In this document: positions 45,691 through 55,669 of the stretch, one piece after another
How positions within the stretch are numbered: position 1 is the stretch's first letter
How the letters are laid out: every line of letters starts with the position of its first letter
Assembly: GCA_011032825.1 (NCBI GenBank)
Contig: JAADJZ010000005.1
Span: forward strand, 1,245,001 to 1,309,000
Source of the DNA: Massariosphaeria phaeospora
Taxonomy: Eukaryota > Ascomycota > Dothideomycetes > Pleosporales
Reading direction: 5' to 3'
Length of the DNA stretch: 64,000 nt
Program-made: the position numbers and the translations under genes
The notes under the pieces: model-generated
Told to the model about the DNA's origin: nothing
Databases searched by the model: none
The model's input: the letters and a program-made list of their open reading frames with translations, nothing else

Positions 45691-47351
45691 ATGTCACTGC
45701 ACGGCAACGAATCCATCAAGAAGGATCACGACGAGTGCGAGTTAATTACGCCAGTCAGGTCCCAGGGCACATTGTGGCTGGATGTGAAGAAGTACCGCAA
45801 AGTCGTCGGTTACACACTAGGATTGGCTTCGGCCATTCTGCTTTACGGCTACGATAATGTGATCGTCGGAACGGTGTCTGGGATGCCTCCCTTCCAGTAG
45901 GTATCCGATCTGTTTACTGGTATTCGCCGAGGCTGACCTTCCGCAGAGAAGACTTTGGATCCCGTCTCGACGATAAATGGATTCTCCCATCGTCATGGCT
46001 GGCTCTGTGGAACCTTTCGAGTCCTCTAGGCGCCATGGCTGGAGCTGTAGCCGGGGGCTGGTTACAGGACAAAATCGGTCGTCGTCCTGCACTGGGCATC
46101 TCCAGTTTCCTGTCAGCAATAGGCGTGGCTATCATGTTCTGCTCCTACCTCCCGGACGATATCAACGGCCGCCGCGGCTGCTTTCTTGCAGGAAAACTCT
46201 TCCAAGGTGTATCTATCGGCGCGGTCGTAACTTCTGCACAGACATACATGTCTGAGATCCTGCCTCCATCTTTGCGCGGCTCGGGAATGGCCTTCTTCCC
46301 TGTGTACGGCTCCAAAAACTCCCTTCCTAGCTCTTCTAATTTCTAGCTTAGGTTCACGTTGCTTGGTCAATTGACCGGTGCGCTCGTCATCTTCGGTTCT
46401 CTAGATTCGAAGAAGGGCTATGCTATAGCTTTTGGCTCTCAATGGCCCTTCTCGTTCGTGCCCATCGTCGTCGCATTCTTCATGCCAGAATCGCCTGCCT
46501 ACTATGTGCGCAATCGCAAAATGGAACAAGCACTTAGAGCTCAGTCACGCCTCGACCCACCAGGAACGGATACTAAGGTCGTCGTAGACAAGATCCAGCT
46601 TGACATTGAGCATGAAGAGAAAAGCGGCCGGTCTACCTTCATGGATTGCCTCCACAAGCGGAATTTCCGTCGAACGTTCATTGTTATGTGGGCTAATTCT
46701 TTGACTGCCATCTTCGGTCTACCGCTGTTAGCGAAGGCCTCGTATTTTCTTCAGATTGTTGGAATGAAGGCGAATCTCAGTATTATCTTCTTGATCCTTG
46801 GTATTGTGCTTGGTTTGTTGGCAAATGTTGTCTCTGTCTGGCTTGTTTCGCGCGTAGGACGGCGACCTCTGATTCTTGGGTCCTTGGGAGTGTCGGCGTT
46901 GCTCTGGTTGTCAATGGGGATAGCCAACTGCTTCGAAGGCAAGGCTGTGACGTGGACGGCCGTTTCCATGATGCTGGTAATCATCACCTGTGGTGTAGGC
47001 GTCTGGCCTGCCTCCTTCGCCGTCTCGGGGGAGACTTCTGCCCTCCAACTCCGCGCCAAAACTCAGGGCATCGGCTGGATGGTGCAAGCATTCGGCACGG
47101 CAGCATCTGGCATCGCACTTCCCTACATCTTCAACCCGGATCAGGGGAACCTCCGCGGGAAGGTGGGATTCACGTATGTGGCGAGTTGCCTTCTCGGCGC
47201 AGCGGTATCGTGGTTCTTGGTCCCTGAAATGAAGGGAAGGAGTATCGCCGAGATTGATCGCATGTTCGAACTCGAACTTCCGGCGAGACAATTCAAGGCC
47301 TGGAGAGGAGAGAGTGAGGAACTAGCAGCTGTGCCGCATGATCGATATTAA
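45691..47351 (+). CDS. MFS sugar transporter, three exons
   Basis: Proton-coupled sugar porter family of the plasma membrane. Exons 45691-45896, 45947-46303 and 46352-47351 (introns of 50 and 48 nt; donors GTAGGT and GTACGG) give 520 residues with about 12 membrane segments. Signatures: LASAILLYGYDNVIVGTVSG in the first helix, the loop 2-3 motif GWLQDKIGRRPAL, YMSEILPPSLRG after helix 4, FFMPESPAYYVRNRK at the end of helix 6 (PESP motif), a central cytoplasmic loop rich in charged residues, the repeated loop motif LVSRVGRRPLIL, and FLVPEMKGRSIAEIDRMF after helix 12. The overall pattern resembles fungal alpha-glucoside/hexose permeases; the substrate cannot be assigned. The preceding and following genes give no pathway hint. 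Confidence 0.88.
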
Positions 47352-47468
47352 AGAGGGGCATACATATACATGGGGTTGGGTACAAACAAACCCCCTACCA
47401 GCGTAAAAAGGTCCGACACAAACTCAAACGACGAGTCTACACTTGCACGCCCGTTCACGTCTACCGCG

Positions 47469-48044
47469 CTACGTAAGTTTTTGACGACTAATAAATGGCC
47501 CAATTCTGCCATTTCCGCACCGCGCCCTCCATGCCTTAAAACACGCATCATGGCCATCCCCCTCGATATCACCGACACCCTCCTTCCGCCCTTGTCGCAA
47601 AAATACCTCGAACTCCATCTTATACTTAATCTTGGTTCCTCGCGTGTGCGAGCACACTCGAAACCTCGCCGCTGTGCGATACACATCCCGCGCCAGCTCT
47701 GCATCTCCACGTTAGCAGCATACTAGGAAGACTTAGATGGATGGCGAAATTTACTTACCAACAGCTTTCGTGGCGTACCCAACCGCAGCCCACATGCTCA
47801 GCGCTTCCAAATCGTCAGGCACGCGCTCGCCCCTGCTCCGCGCCCCGTCCTGGATCGTGGTGATTTCTACGCTATAGTGCCACATGTCGCGGTCGTCTCG
47901 CAGCCGGTCACTCCATTTTCGGGTTGCGCGTATGTCGTGCGTCGTGCAGGAGGGTGTGCCGTCGCTGCCGATGAGGGTGGTGAGGGTTTTGTCTGGGTTG
48001 ATGGCTAGGGTGAGGGTGTAGCTCGGGGCGATGAGGTAGTCCAT
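47469..48044 (-). CDS. hypothetical protein, two exons
   Basis: Exons 48044-47759 and 47698-47469 (60-nt intron, donor GTAAGT, GCTAACG branch site) give 171 residues. I do not recognise a family. The first exon starts MDYLIAPSYTLTLAINPD and has alternating strand-like segments (KTLTTLIGSDG, DMWHYSVEITTIQ), then a helical stretch (DDLEALSMWAAVGYATKAV) continuing across the junction (ELARDVYRTAARF). The second exon holds three cysteines and a basic stretch. No signal peptide or membrane segment. Clean splice signals and protein-like periodicity are the support; the true 3' end may differ because other splice choices exist after 47490. Confidence 0.5.
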
Positions 48045-48619
48045 TGTGGGCTGGAGTGCAGGGGCGCAGATCAACTGCTGAGTGTGGGGTGGAATCAAGG
48101 GTTGATGTGGAGATGCAATTGGGGGGCTTATATCAGGATGTGCATGATGAAGAGCTGGGATGTGAAGACGGGCATTGACTGATTGCAGTTGCGGTCGCTC
48201 GACTTTGTGAAACCAAAGACTGTCTCCGTTTGGTCGTCTCCTGTGGAATGGCCATATCCTTACATTTGGGTCGTGACTTTATTTCTATATCTATCTTCTT
48301 GATCGCCTACGGTACTCAGGACGGGCCCTCCCTGAAGGAAAGTGCTCGCATTATTCGATGCTGATGCGCAACTAGGCGAATGTAGCCTCCTATCTCCTTG
48401 TTTCTTATCTTAGACATTATCTGTTATGCTAGATAGATACACAGGGCTTTGTAGCAAAACAGTAACCTACCTACCAGAATGCTAGAACACAGTGCGCACA
48501 CTGCAAGACCCCATCACGAGAACGGAAAACACCCGTAACTCCATCATCCACCTACTCCAAGAAATGCTGCCCCATCAAACTACCACACACGTCAACGGCG
48601 GGAACGATACTCAGCAGTT

Positions 48620-48747
48620 ACCATCAACGTCAGCAATGCCACCACTATCATCCCAACCTCCAGCGCCGGGTACATCCCTTACCCACCATCAACGCCAGCA
48701 AAGCCACCACCACCCCCACTATCATCCCAACCTCCAGCACCGGATAC
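48620..48747 (-). repeat. imperfect tandem duplication of a membrane-segment sequence
   Basis: Copy 48685-48747 encodes the hydrophobic LEVGMIVGVVVALLALMV end of the adjacent minus-strand frame; a second, shorter copy lies at 48620-48672, just downstream in gene direction. Both contain CCACTATCATCCCAACCTCC on the plus strand. Confidence 0.85.
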
Positions 48748-49148
48748 ACACTCCGCAACCCGTCCCGCATAAACGCAACAACCGGCTCCGCAGGCACGCC
48801 GCTAAGGCTGAACCTCCCAAGCATACCGCGCTCCACGCCAAGCAGCCACACATCGCGAATCCCCTCGTACAGACACACGCCCGGCGCCTGTGGCGGCAGC
48901 AGCTGGGCGTCAGCGACATGTCGCAGACGGTGGCCTGGCGTTCCGGGGATGGGCAAGCTGAAGCAGTGGCCTTTGGGGCAGGAGGGCGAGGGCGTGGCGT
49001 CGTTGAGGAGGGCACGGCGGATGGCGGACGGGTACGTGATGTGCCAGGATGTGTCGACGAAGAGTAGAGTCGGGAAGACGGGCGAGGGCACGAGCGTGTT
49101 GTTGGAGAAGAGGCTCGCTGCTGCGAGTATGTACAGTGCGTTCTTCAT
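48648..49148 (-). CDS. hypothetical secreted or single-pass membrane protein
   Basis: Frame of 166 residues from an ATG. Residues 1-16 (MKNALYILAAASLFSN) look like a signal peptide; residues about 136-155 (LEVGMIVGVVVALLALMVG) form one membrane helix near the C terminus, giving a type I topology with a 115-residue outer domain that has three Cys and a Pro-rich centre. No family recognised. After the helix a GTAAGG donor could start an intron, so the last ten residues are doubtful. The stop lies in the second copy of a tandem duplication of the helix-coding DNA. Confidence 0.45.
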   Translation of the reverse strand: MKNALYILAAASLFSNNTLVPSPVFPTLLFVDTSWHITYPSAIRRALLNDATPSPSCPKGHCFSLPIPGTPGHRLRHVADAQLLPPQAPGVCLYEGIRDVWLLGVERGMLGRFSLSGVPAEPVVAFMRDGLRSVYPVLEVGMIVGVVVALLALMVGKGCTRRWRLG

Positions 49149-49872
49149 GTTCGGGGCTGGGTGTGGTGTGGTGGTTGGTGTGCAGATGCGCTGTCTTTGC
49201 GTGGACGTTGGGCGATGAAGTTTGTAAGTGCTTTCGAAGGGAATACTTTATATTTTGATGTGCGAGCGGCTTTGCGCATGTTGGGTGGTTGGAATTAGCT
49301 CATGAGATGAACCATGGTCCATGATTGAGGCCATGTCCATTAGTAGTGATGACACGCGTGCTCTACCAGCGCTCGAAAGGGGCGTTATCTGACGTAACAG
49401 ATCAGATCAGATCAGATATGGTTGGACTGTCTTCGACATGTTGCAGCTGTCGCTTCCTTGATGGAACGCCGCATACGTCTAGGTGACAGGTCGATGTGTT
49501 GACGAGATGCGTGGATTCGCGAAATACACTCAGAGTCCTGCGAAGGTTTGCTGCGCCCCTGGGCGGTGTCGAGCGTTTGAACGTACCAAGGTTGAGTGGA
49601 TTGACCAGCGCGCCAATCAACAGGTACTCGTATGCAATGGCAAATCGCATATTTTTGATTGAGTTCTAGCAGGACAATTGTTATTCTGCGATGGCTGCGC
49701 CTCCAAACGTCACCAGAAAAAGTAGAGCAGCAATGAGGACTCGAACTTTTCGTATCGAAGTACTACGTTTCTCCGCATGTTCTTGTCTAGACTAAACCCA
49801 CAACAAGCCATTATTCGTATGGCAATGCAACCTCTAGTCAGCCAGCAATCAGTTGGAAGCTGAACCTGACAT
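49149..49872. other. intergenic, nothing recognised
   Basis: Upstream of the hypothetical membrane protein and downstream of the reductase. Contains a short (ATCAG)n array near 49399-49418. No supported gene. Confidence 0.5.
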
Positions 49873-50995
49873 CTACAACTCGACCACCAACTTCGTCGCA
49901 CTGACTCCAGCCTTCGATTTCTTGAGCGCCTCGTTGATGTGCTCCAACCCCTTGCCAACAACAGTCGGCGGCGGAAGACACTTGATCTGCCCTGCTTCCA
50001 ACGCAGGCGTGACAAAGTTAGTCCAGACCGGCGTAGCGATGTCATTGACCGCGAAGATCATGCCCGCCTTCACGTTCTCCGGGACGCCCTTAGCCGGCGG
50101 GGGGTGCGAGCACGCAAGGTGACCTCCACCCAGTTTCTCGAGGATGGCGAGGTCGTTGGGGTACGATGCTTCCGTGGCAATGGCGTCGAAGATGCCGACG
50201 AACTCGTTGCCGGTTTTCTTGACTGCGTCGACGACTTTCTCGACGAGCAACGGGTCCTTGTGGTCGAAGACTTGGGCGGCGCCGGCGCGCTTGCTGAAGT
50301 CGAAGTTGTGCGCGCCTACGATGGCGATGACGTGGAGGCCCGCGGCGGTGGCTACCTGGGTGGTCATGGAGCCGACGGAAGACGAGCCGCCGTAGATGAT
50401 AAGGGTCTTTCCGGCGGACTTGGGGTTGAGCGAGGGGTATGGCAGACCGAGGGTGGGAATGGGAACACCGGGGAGGGCTTCGCCGGGCTTTGTGATGCAG
50501 AGCACGCAGACGGCTGTCTCCAGCGCAAAGGGGACTACTACGCCGTCGGTGAAGGATATGGCGTCAGGGAGGATGGCCGCTTTGTTAGCAGGGACGACCG
50601 TGTACAGCGCATTAGCGCCATCCTGGACACGACCGCTAATCAGGTTGATCGTGTGTCTATAATTAGGAAGGGAGCATGGTTAGCCTGGAATCATCTTCTG
50701 AAGGGGGGTTTTAACTTGGAAAGACTCACCCGATGACACGATCTCCTTTCTTAAAGCGACCCACACCCGCTCCCACCTCATACACCTCGCCAGCCACGTC
50801 GCATCCGAAAACAGCAGGAAAATTCTGCACAAAGACACCGACGTCCTGCATATGGCAGTCGAGCGGATTGATGGCAACCGCAGCGTTCTTCACGACAACC
50901 TCGCCGGCGCCGGCCGTGGGCATTGGGGCATCGCCCACCTCCAGAGGCGTATTGGCCTTATTGAGCCAAGCGGCTTGGTTCTTTGGTGCTGACAT
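49873..50995 (-). CDS. MDR-superfamily NAD(P)H oxidoreductase (zinc-free, enoyl-reductase/ToxD-like), two exons
   Basis: Medium-chain dehydrogenase/reductase. Exons 50995-50730 and 50656-49873 (73-nt intron, donor GTGAGT) give 349 residues. The N-terminal GroES-like domain has AINPLDCHMQDVG, FPAVFGCDVAGEVYEVGAGV and FKKGDRVIGH; the catalytic and structural zinc cysteines of alcohol dehydrogenases are absent, as in quinone/enoyl-reductase branches. The Rossmann part has IIYGGSSSVGSMTTQVA and VIAIVGAHNFDFSKRAGA, followed by VFDHKDPLL. Fungal members of this branch include free-standing trans-acting enoyl reductases of polyketide pathways and general stress reductases; no polyketide synthase is within the window, so the role stays open. 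The divergent neighbour at 51.7-53.4 kb is on the same strand, not co-transcribed. Confidence 0.88.
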
Positions 50996-51167
50996 CTTTC
51001 TTTATTGTTCGTAGGCAACTAGTGAAGGGCAGGATAGTCGATGAAATGGATAGTGTGACGAGAGACGGATTTTGTGGATTGATGGCAGCGATAGCAAGAA
51101 GAAGTATTGCAGCAAGACGATCAAGTACTGCTAGCTGGTTGAAGAACTGTTGAAGGGAACTCCACTG

Positions 51168-51175
51168 TTTATATA
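51168..51175 (-). promoter_or_regulatory. TATA box of the MDR reductase gene
   Basis: TATATAAA on the minus strand, about 175 nt upstream of the ATG at 50995. Confidence 0.5.
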
Positions 51176-51736
51176 TGTTTAACATACCTAACCGAGGAGA
51201 GACGAAGTACCCGTAGGCCGCCAGCACAATGATTTCGAATCAGCAAGCAAAGACCAAGAACTGGCCGGAATCGCACTGAAGTGGAACGCCATATGAGATG
51301 CGTACGGAAACATTCCGAAAGACTGCCGACTTTGTTTGTGTTGAGCTGGGTGTTTTGAGCGTCTGTGCGGAACCAGATGTAATGTTCTCTCAAATCCAAT
51401 ATAGCTAGTTGAAAAGGGTATAGGCGAATAAGCTCGCAGTTTCTCCGACATGGGTGTAGGCATTCGCTGGTGCGTAGAAGAACCACACCTTAGTGTACCG
51501 GAGGGTGCATGCTAGGCGGATTGGGGCTGCGGCGGATCGTTGTACCGAATTAATAGAGGCGTACCACTTCGTTGAACGCAGACAGAACAGTTCCCACAAA
51601 TTGAACGTGCATTTAACCATCCAGATGTAACACTTCCAGGATTAAAGATTTTACGAGCGAAAGTTTCGAGTGTGAAGTGTCGATATTTAGAACATATTTC
51701 CAGCTGCAGGATCGCCTCAACTGTGGAACCCAACGT

Positions 51737-53359
51737 TCATACCACTAAGCCTTCAACCAAGCTAAGCGCTCCAGGTCTGTTGACACCTAACTGTTCTGTA
51801 ATCTGCAACAGTATTATCTTCGCGGTGCCATTCATAAACCAACATCCACACTGCTCGGCCCTTTTGACTAATGATGCTGCCCAATAGGCTAGCACCGCGA
51901 GTGCCGCTGGTTCCTGGATCGAAATCAGGTAGTGAAAGTGATCAGGTATTCTGCTCAACCATGCTGTCATACTGTGCCATGCCACCTCTACCTCGTCAGA
52001 AGTAAAGCTGCTATCACAGTATTCGACCAAAGCGGCAGTGGCAGATAATACGACCATGACCTCCTTGATGTCATCTGGTTTCCCCAACGTCTCTGCCAAA
52101 CGAGTAGGAAGCGTAGAAATTCGGTTGAGTAGCGTCGACGGTGTAGAGTCAAAGAAAGACATGGAGAGGTTTCTAGTAGCTGACGAGCTCCTCATGGATA
52201 TGATTCTGCTCGCCCGAGCAAAGGCTTCTCCTTGGCCAATCCTGCTGTCGGCCAAGATGTCGCCAAAATCCGCCCCAGAGTCGGCCAAGACAAAGTCTCG
52301 GAGGGTAGTCATGATCGACTGTAGATGGAAGGGCGATGCTGACTCTGTATCAACCCATGGGGAACATGGAGATTCAGCTAACGTCCAGTGTACACATCGT
52401 AGTATACAACTAATCTGTCCGCCTGCTTTTCGCACGTCATCGTCTCCAGCGGCCGTTATGCCAAAATGTCGCTTATCTGCTTCTTTCCATCCAAAAGAGA
52501 AATCCGAGAAGAATTGCGCCGAACATTCCCGATTTTCCAGCTTTATCGATGCGTCGTCCGTAAGTACGGCTAAATGGCATGCAGATATGGCCAACAGACC
52601 GCACATCAGCCAGCGCTGCCTTAGGGCCAAGGCAACAACATCTGTCTGCCAATAGTGGGTTGCAGATTGCAGGTTTCCGGTACAAGGGAGCGTGAGACTC
52701 GTGGTGGTGGTGAAGTGGTGGAAATAGATCAGTGTTCCCAGATCGAAGCTGGTGGAGGAAGGCGTGGGAATGACGTCGGAGGTAGTTGTTATATGTGGTA
52801 ACGGTTGTCGTAGTGGCATCGTTATGTCCGCATACTTGTTCTGGCCTTCGTCGTAACATCTTTCATCCTCATCATCAACAGTAATGGCAGCTAGTGGTGC
52901 AGCTCCGGTCCCGGTAGCCACGGCTGAAGGACTAACCTCGAAATACTTGATCTTAGTACCGCGGAAGAAGGTCTGAAGCGTGACTGGCCGAGCATACTGA
53001 GATGAACTGGATAGCTCGCTGAGGCCATGAAGCTCGCTCCAGTGACGTCTCATACGCTTGGTACTGGCACATAGATTTCCACATGCAGCCGCCGTACACC
53101 GGTAGCCAGAAATGAGGGGCAGAGCATCGATGGGCGGGCAATTTGGCGAGGGTAGGGGTACGTCTTCTGGCGCGTGGAGGGGAAGCTCCGCGATAGAGGA
53201 CAGTAGACATTGTCTTTCATCGCGGTAGATCTTGTGTCGGAGCAGGTGGCTCTGCAAGGCGCTCTTCTGGATTGCATACTGGCATTCCCGGCAGATTAGT
53301 ACGCCGTACCGCGCGTCGTACTCCAGGAGGTCACGTGCGCCGACTCTCACTATCGGCAT
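51737..53359 (-). CDS. OrsD/DUF3505-type zinc-finger protein with transcription-factor-like C-terminal half
   Basis: Single exon, 540 residues. Residues about 12-50 have the pattern of the OrsD domain (named after a protein of the orsellinic acid cluster): YGVLICRECQYAIQKSALQS with following His residues (HLLRHKIYRD), a C2H2-like finger. A second finger follows at about 87-112 (YRCTAAACGNLC, then RRHWSELHG). From about residue 200 the sequence resembles the helical C-terminal half of fungal Zn2Cys6 regulators of the Upc2-like type: LIYFHHFTTTTSLTL, WLMCGLLAISACHLA, FFSDFSFGWKEA, VHWTLAESPCSPW, SIQEPAALAVLAYWAASLV. No Zn2Cys6 DNA-binding motif is present. It may be a regulator using the OrsD fingers; that is inference. 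The frame is intact. Confidence 0.75.
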   Translation of the reverse strand: MPIVRVGARDLLEYDARYGVLICRECQYAIQKSALQSHLLRHKIYRDERQCLLSSIAELPLHAPEDVPLPSPNCPPIDALPLISGYRCTAAACGNLCASTKRMRRHWSELHGLSELSSSSQYARPVTLQTFFRGTKIKYFEVSPSAVATGTGAAPLAAITVDDEDERCYDEGQNKYADITMPLRQPLPHITTTSDVIPTPSSTSFDLGTLIYFHHFTTTTSLTLPCTGNLQSATHYWQTDVVALALRQRWLMCGLLAISACHLAVLTDDASIKLENRECSAQFFSDFSFGWKEADKRHFGITAAGDDDVRKAGGQISCILRCVHWTLAESPCSPWVDTESASPFHLQSIMTTLRDFVLADSGADFGDILADSRIGQGEAFARASRIISMRSSSATRNLSMSFFDSTPSTLLNRISTLPTRLAETLGKPDDIKEVMVVLSATAALVEYCDSSFTSDEVEVAWHSMTAWLSRIPDHFHYLISIQEPAALAVLAYWAASLVKRAEQCGCWFMNGTAKIILLQITEQLGVNRPGALSLVEGLVV

Positions 53360-54835
53360 GATACGTGATCGCGACGAGAAGAAGAAGGGTAGCCATGTCT
53401 CTTGTTGCGAAGGGATGCTAAATGGAGTGAGAGAGAGGAGCGCATGCAGGGCGAGATTGGTAATGGGGGAACGGCGCTAGTGGGACAGGCGAGTGTGGTT
53501 CCGGCCGGGCCACAACACACACAACACCGTCGCCAGCATCGACAGCGACAACACTGTCCATGCTGGTCGTTGGCCACGCCTTGGAACAGCATCAATCCTG
53601 ATGTGCTTCAGATTGTCATGTGCGCAGATCCGGTCCGACTCGACGCAGGCCAGACTCCGAACATTTCCGCGGTCGCACGCCTACTCCTACCCACCTCTTC
53701 AGCACCCATAGCTAACCACTTTTCGGAGCGGTAATCTTAGATACAAAAGGCCAACTTGTAAGAGGGAGCGGCGAAGCTTGACGTCGGCACTGTGTCTATT
53801 TTTCGGCTTTGTTGCCGCCAATGACAACTGTTCTACTTCGAAGCGCGACAATGCCGCACATCCACATGACAACATCTTTTCGTTCCCACGCTGTCTTTGG
53901 CGACAGAGAAAGCTTACATACACAGCTCTATTTGGGTACGGAGAAGAGTCCTACGGTTTCCAAGCTCACCACTCGACCCGAAGACTTTTCGCAATCTTAC
54001 GGCAGACTAATCTTATTAGGCCTAACATATTTGCGGAGCACTCTGCGCAGAAACATTCTTGGATGTTCCACACGAGCATTCAGCGCGACCTCCAGACCAC
54101 TGGCTCTAAGAGGGAGCAGTACGACGCAAAATGACCCGCATGCAGTCTACCATCGGCCACGTACATCTGTGCCGGCAAGCGCAAACCGCACGTGGCAATC
54201 CTCCAGCTCGTACCAGGTGTCTATCTGGGCAAAAGGTGCAAGCTGCACGAGGACTGGCAAAGCTGGCATCTTACCTTTCTATTTGCAGAGCGATTCGAAA
54301 CAAAGTGCCACGGCGGTGCGCCGTCGTTCCCTGCTGCGCCACGGCACCCCGGCAGCTGCGCACCCGGGGGACGGCAGGCGTCCTAAAATCTGACCCGACG
54401 ACATCATGATTGGCTAGTATTCTGACTTCTGGGCATGTAGTGTGAGCAATTATCAGCTGCCAAGTCGTAGGGCCTGAGAGAACGAGTGCCGAGGATTATT
54501 TTTGTAGCCGCGTGATGAGGATGCGGTCATGGCCAGGATACGCTATGTCTGGTATGGCACGGAGAAAGGATGGAAGGAACGTGGGCGCAGACTAGAATGG
54601 GCGCGTACTGGATGTGAATGACTGTCCTGATAGCCATCCTGCAACAGTATATAAGACCGCAAACCCGTTGCCCAAAGACCCTGCTCACCACCACAGTCAC
54701 TTATCGAACACCAGCCTCTTCTCCATTTTCTTTCTGTTTCATTTCTTTCCTTTGTCTTCTTCTCTATTTCCTTGGAAAGAACACAGAAAACCTCTAAATC
54801 CATACACATATTCTTACTTCGTCCGACCTATCACA
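53360..54835. other. divergent upstream region, no gene seen
   Basis: Between the OrsD-type gene and the two-domain secreted protein gene. Frames at 53.4-54.4 kb lack support. A CT-rich tract at about 54716-54770 precedes the secreted-protein start, as often seen in highly expressed fungal genes. Confidence 0.5.
54648..54655 (+). promoter_or_regulatory. TATA box of the two-domain secreted protein gene
   Basis: TATATAAG, 188 nt upstream of the ATG at 54836; together with the downstream CT-rich tract it looks like a strong core promoter. Confidence 0.6.
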
Positions 54836-55669
54836 ATGCAATACTCCACCATTTTCCTTTCTGCCCTCGCCGCAGCCACCACCCTCGCGGCCCCAACTCC
54901 GAGCTACCACTCCCACGCCAGCGACCCCATCAGGGTGACCCTCTCCAACCAAGCTACTGAATTGGGCATCCAGCGCACCTTCGCCGAGGGCTCGCGCCAA
55001 CAAAAGTCCACTAATGCGGGGCCTTTCAAGACCGTTGAGCTCAACGTCGACAACGCCCAGAAAAAGGACTTGCGCTGCCAACTCCTTGACAAGAACGGCC
55101 AGGCCGTTGTCGTCATCCGCGGCGAAAACACCGACATCACATTCGCGGACGGCGGCAAGGGCAAGTGGACATTCCGGGATGGGGCCGTCGAAGTCAAGAA
55201 GATTGTCTGTGATCCGGCGTTCGTAAAGGGTACTGGCGCTCCCCAGCAACAACCACAGCAGCCAGACCAGCAACAACCCTCCACCCCAACCCCAACCCCA
55301 ACCCCCTCGACCTCCGCCCCCGTCGCCGCACCCACCCAAACCGCCGACACCACCATCCGCGTCACCCTCGCCACCTCCGAAGTCGCCTTCCAAACCGCCT
55401 TCGAAGCCGCCGGTCTCTCACGCGAAGAAGTCGACACGCGCAGCAAGGGCCCCTTCGACCGCGTTGAGCTGCGCGTCGGCGCCGACGTCCAGAAGCAGGA
55501 TCTGCGCTGCCAGATCCTCGACGCGGAAGGCAAGCCCGTCACGGTGCAGCGCGGCGAGAACGTCTTCACCACGTTCGCCGACGGCGCGGGCGGACCGTGG
55601 ACGTTCCTCGAGCCCATGCAGAGCGAGGTTCTCAAGATTGTGTGTGATCCGGCTTTTGGCAAGGAGTAA
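54836..55669 (+). CDS. secreted protein with two copies of an unknown domain joined by a Pro/Gln/Thr linker
   Basis: Single exon, 277 residues from the ATG following the CT-rich leader; the open frame extends upstream but without need. Residues 1-19 (MQYSTIFLSALAAATTLAA) are a signal peptide. Two tandem domains of about 100 residues follow, alignable along their whole length: IRVTLSNQATELGIQRTF versus IRVTLATSEVAFQTAFEAA; GPFKTVELNVDNAQKKDLRC versus GPFDRVELRVGADVQKQDLR; RGENTDITFADGGKGKWTF versus RGENVFTTFADGAGGPWTF; KKIVCDPAF versus LKIVCDPAF. Each copy has one Cys pair (DLRCQ and IVCDPAF), probably one disulfide per domain. The linker (about 135-170) is Gln/Pro then Thr/Pro-rich. No named family recognised; the Ile-Val strands suggest a beta-sandwich. 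A cell-wall or apoplastic role is inference. Confidence 0.85.
   Translation: MQYSTIFLSALAAATTLAAPTPSYHSHASDPIRVTLSNQATELGIQRTFAEGSRQQKSTNAGPFKTVELNVDNAQKKDLRCQLLDKNGQAVVVIRGENTDITFADGGKGKWTFRDGAVEVKKIVCDPAFVKGTGAPQQQPQQPDQQQPSTPTPTPTPSTSAPVAAPTQTADTTIRVTLATSEVAFQTAFEAAGLSREEVDTRSKGPFDRVELRVGADVQKQDLRCQILDAEGKPVTVQRGENVFTTFADGAGGPWTFLEPMQSEVLKIVCDPAFGKE

Noticed and set aside
49873..53359. Reductase plus OrsD-type gene as a secondary-metabolite cluster
   Set aside because: No polyketide synthase, peptide synthetase, terpene cyclase or other core enzyme lies in the window, so two suggestive genes are not enough.
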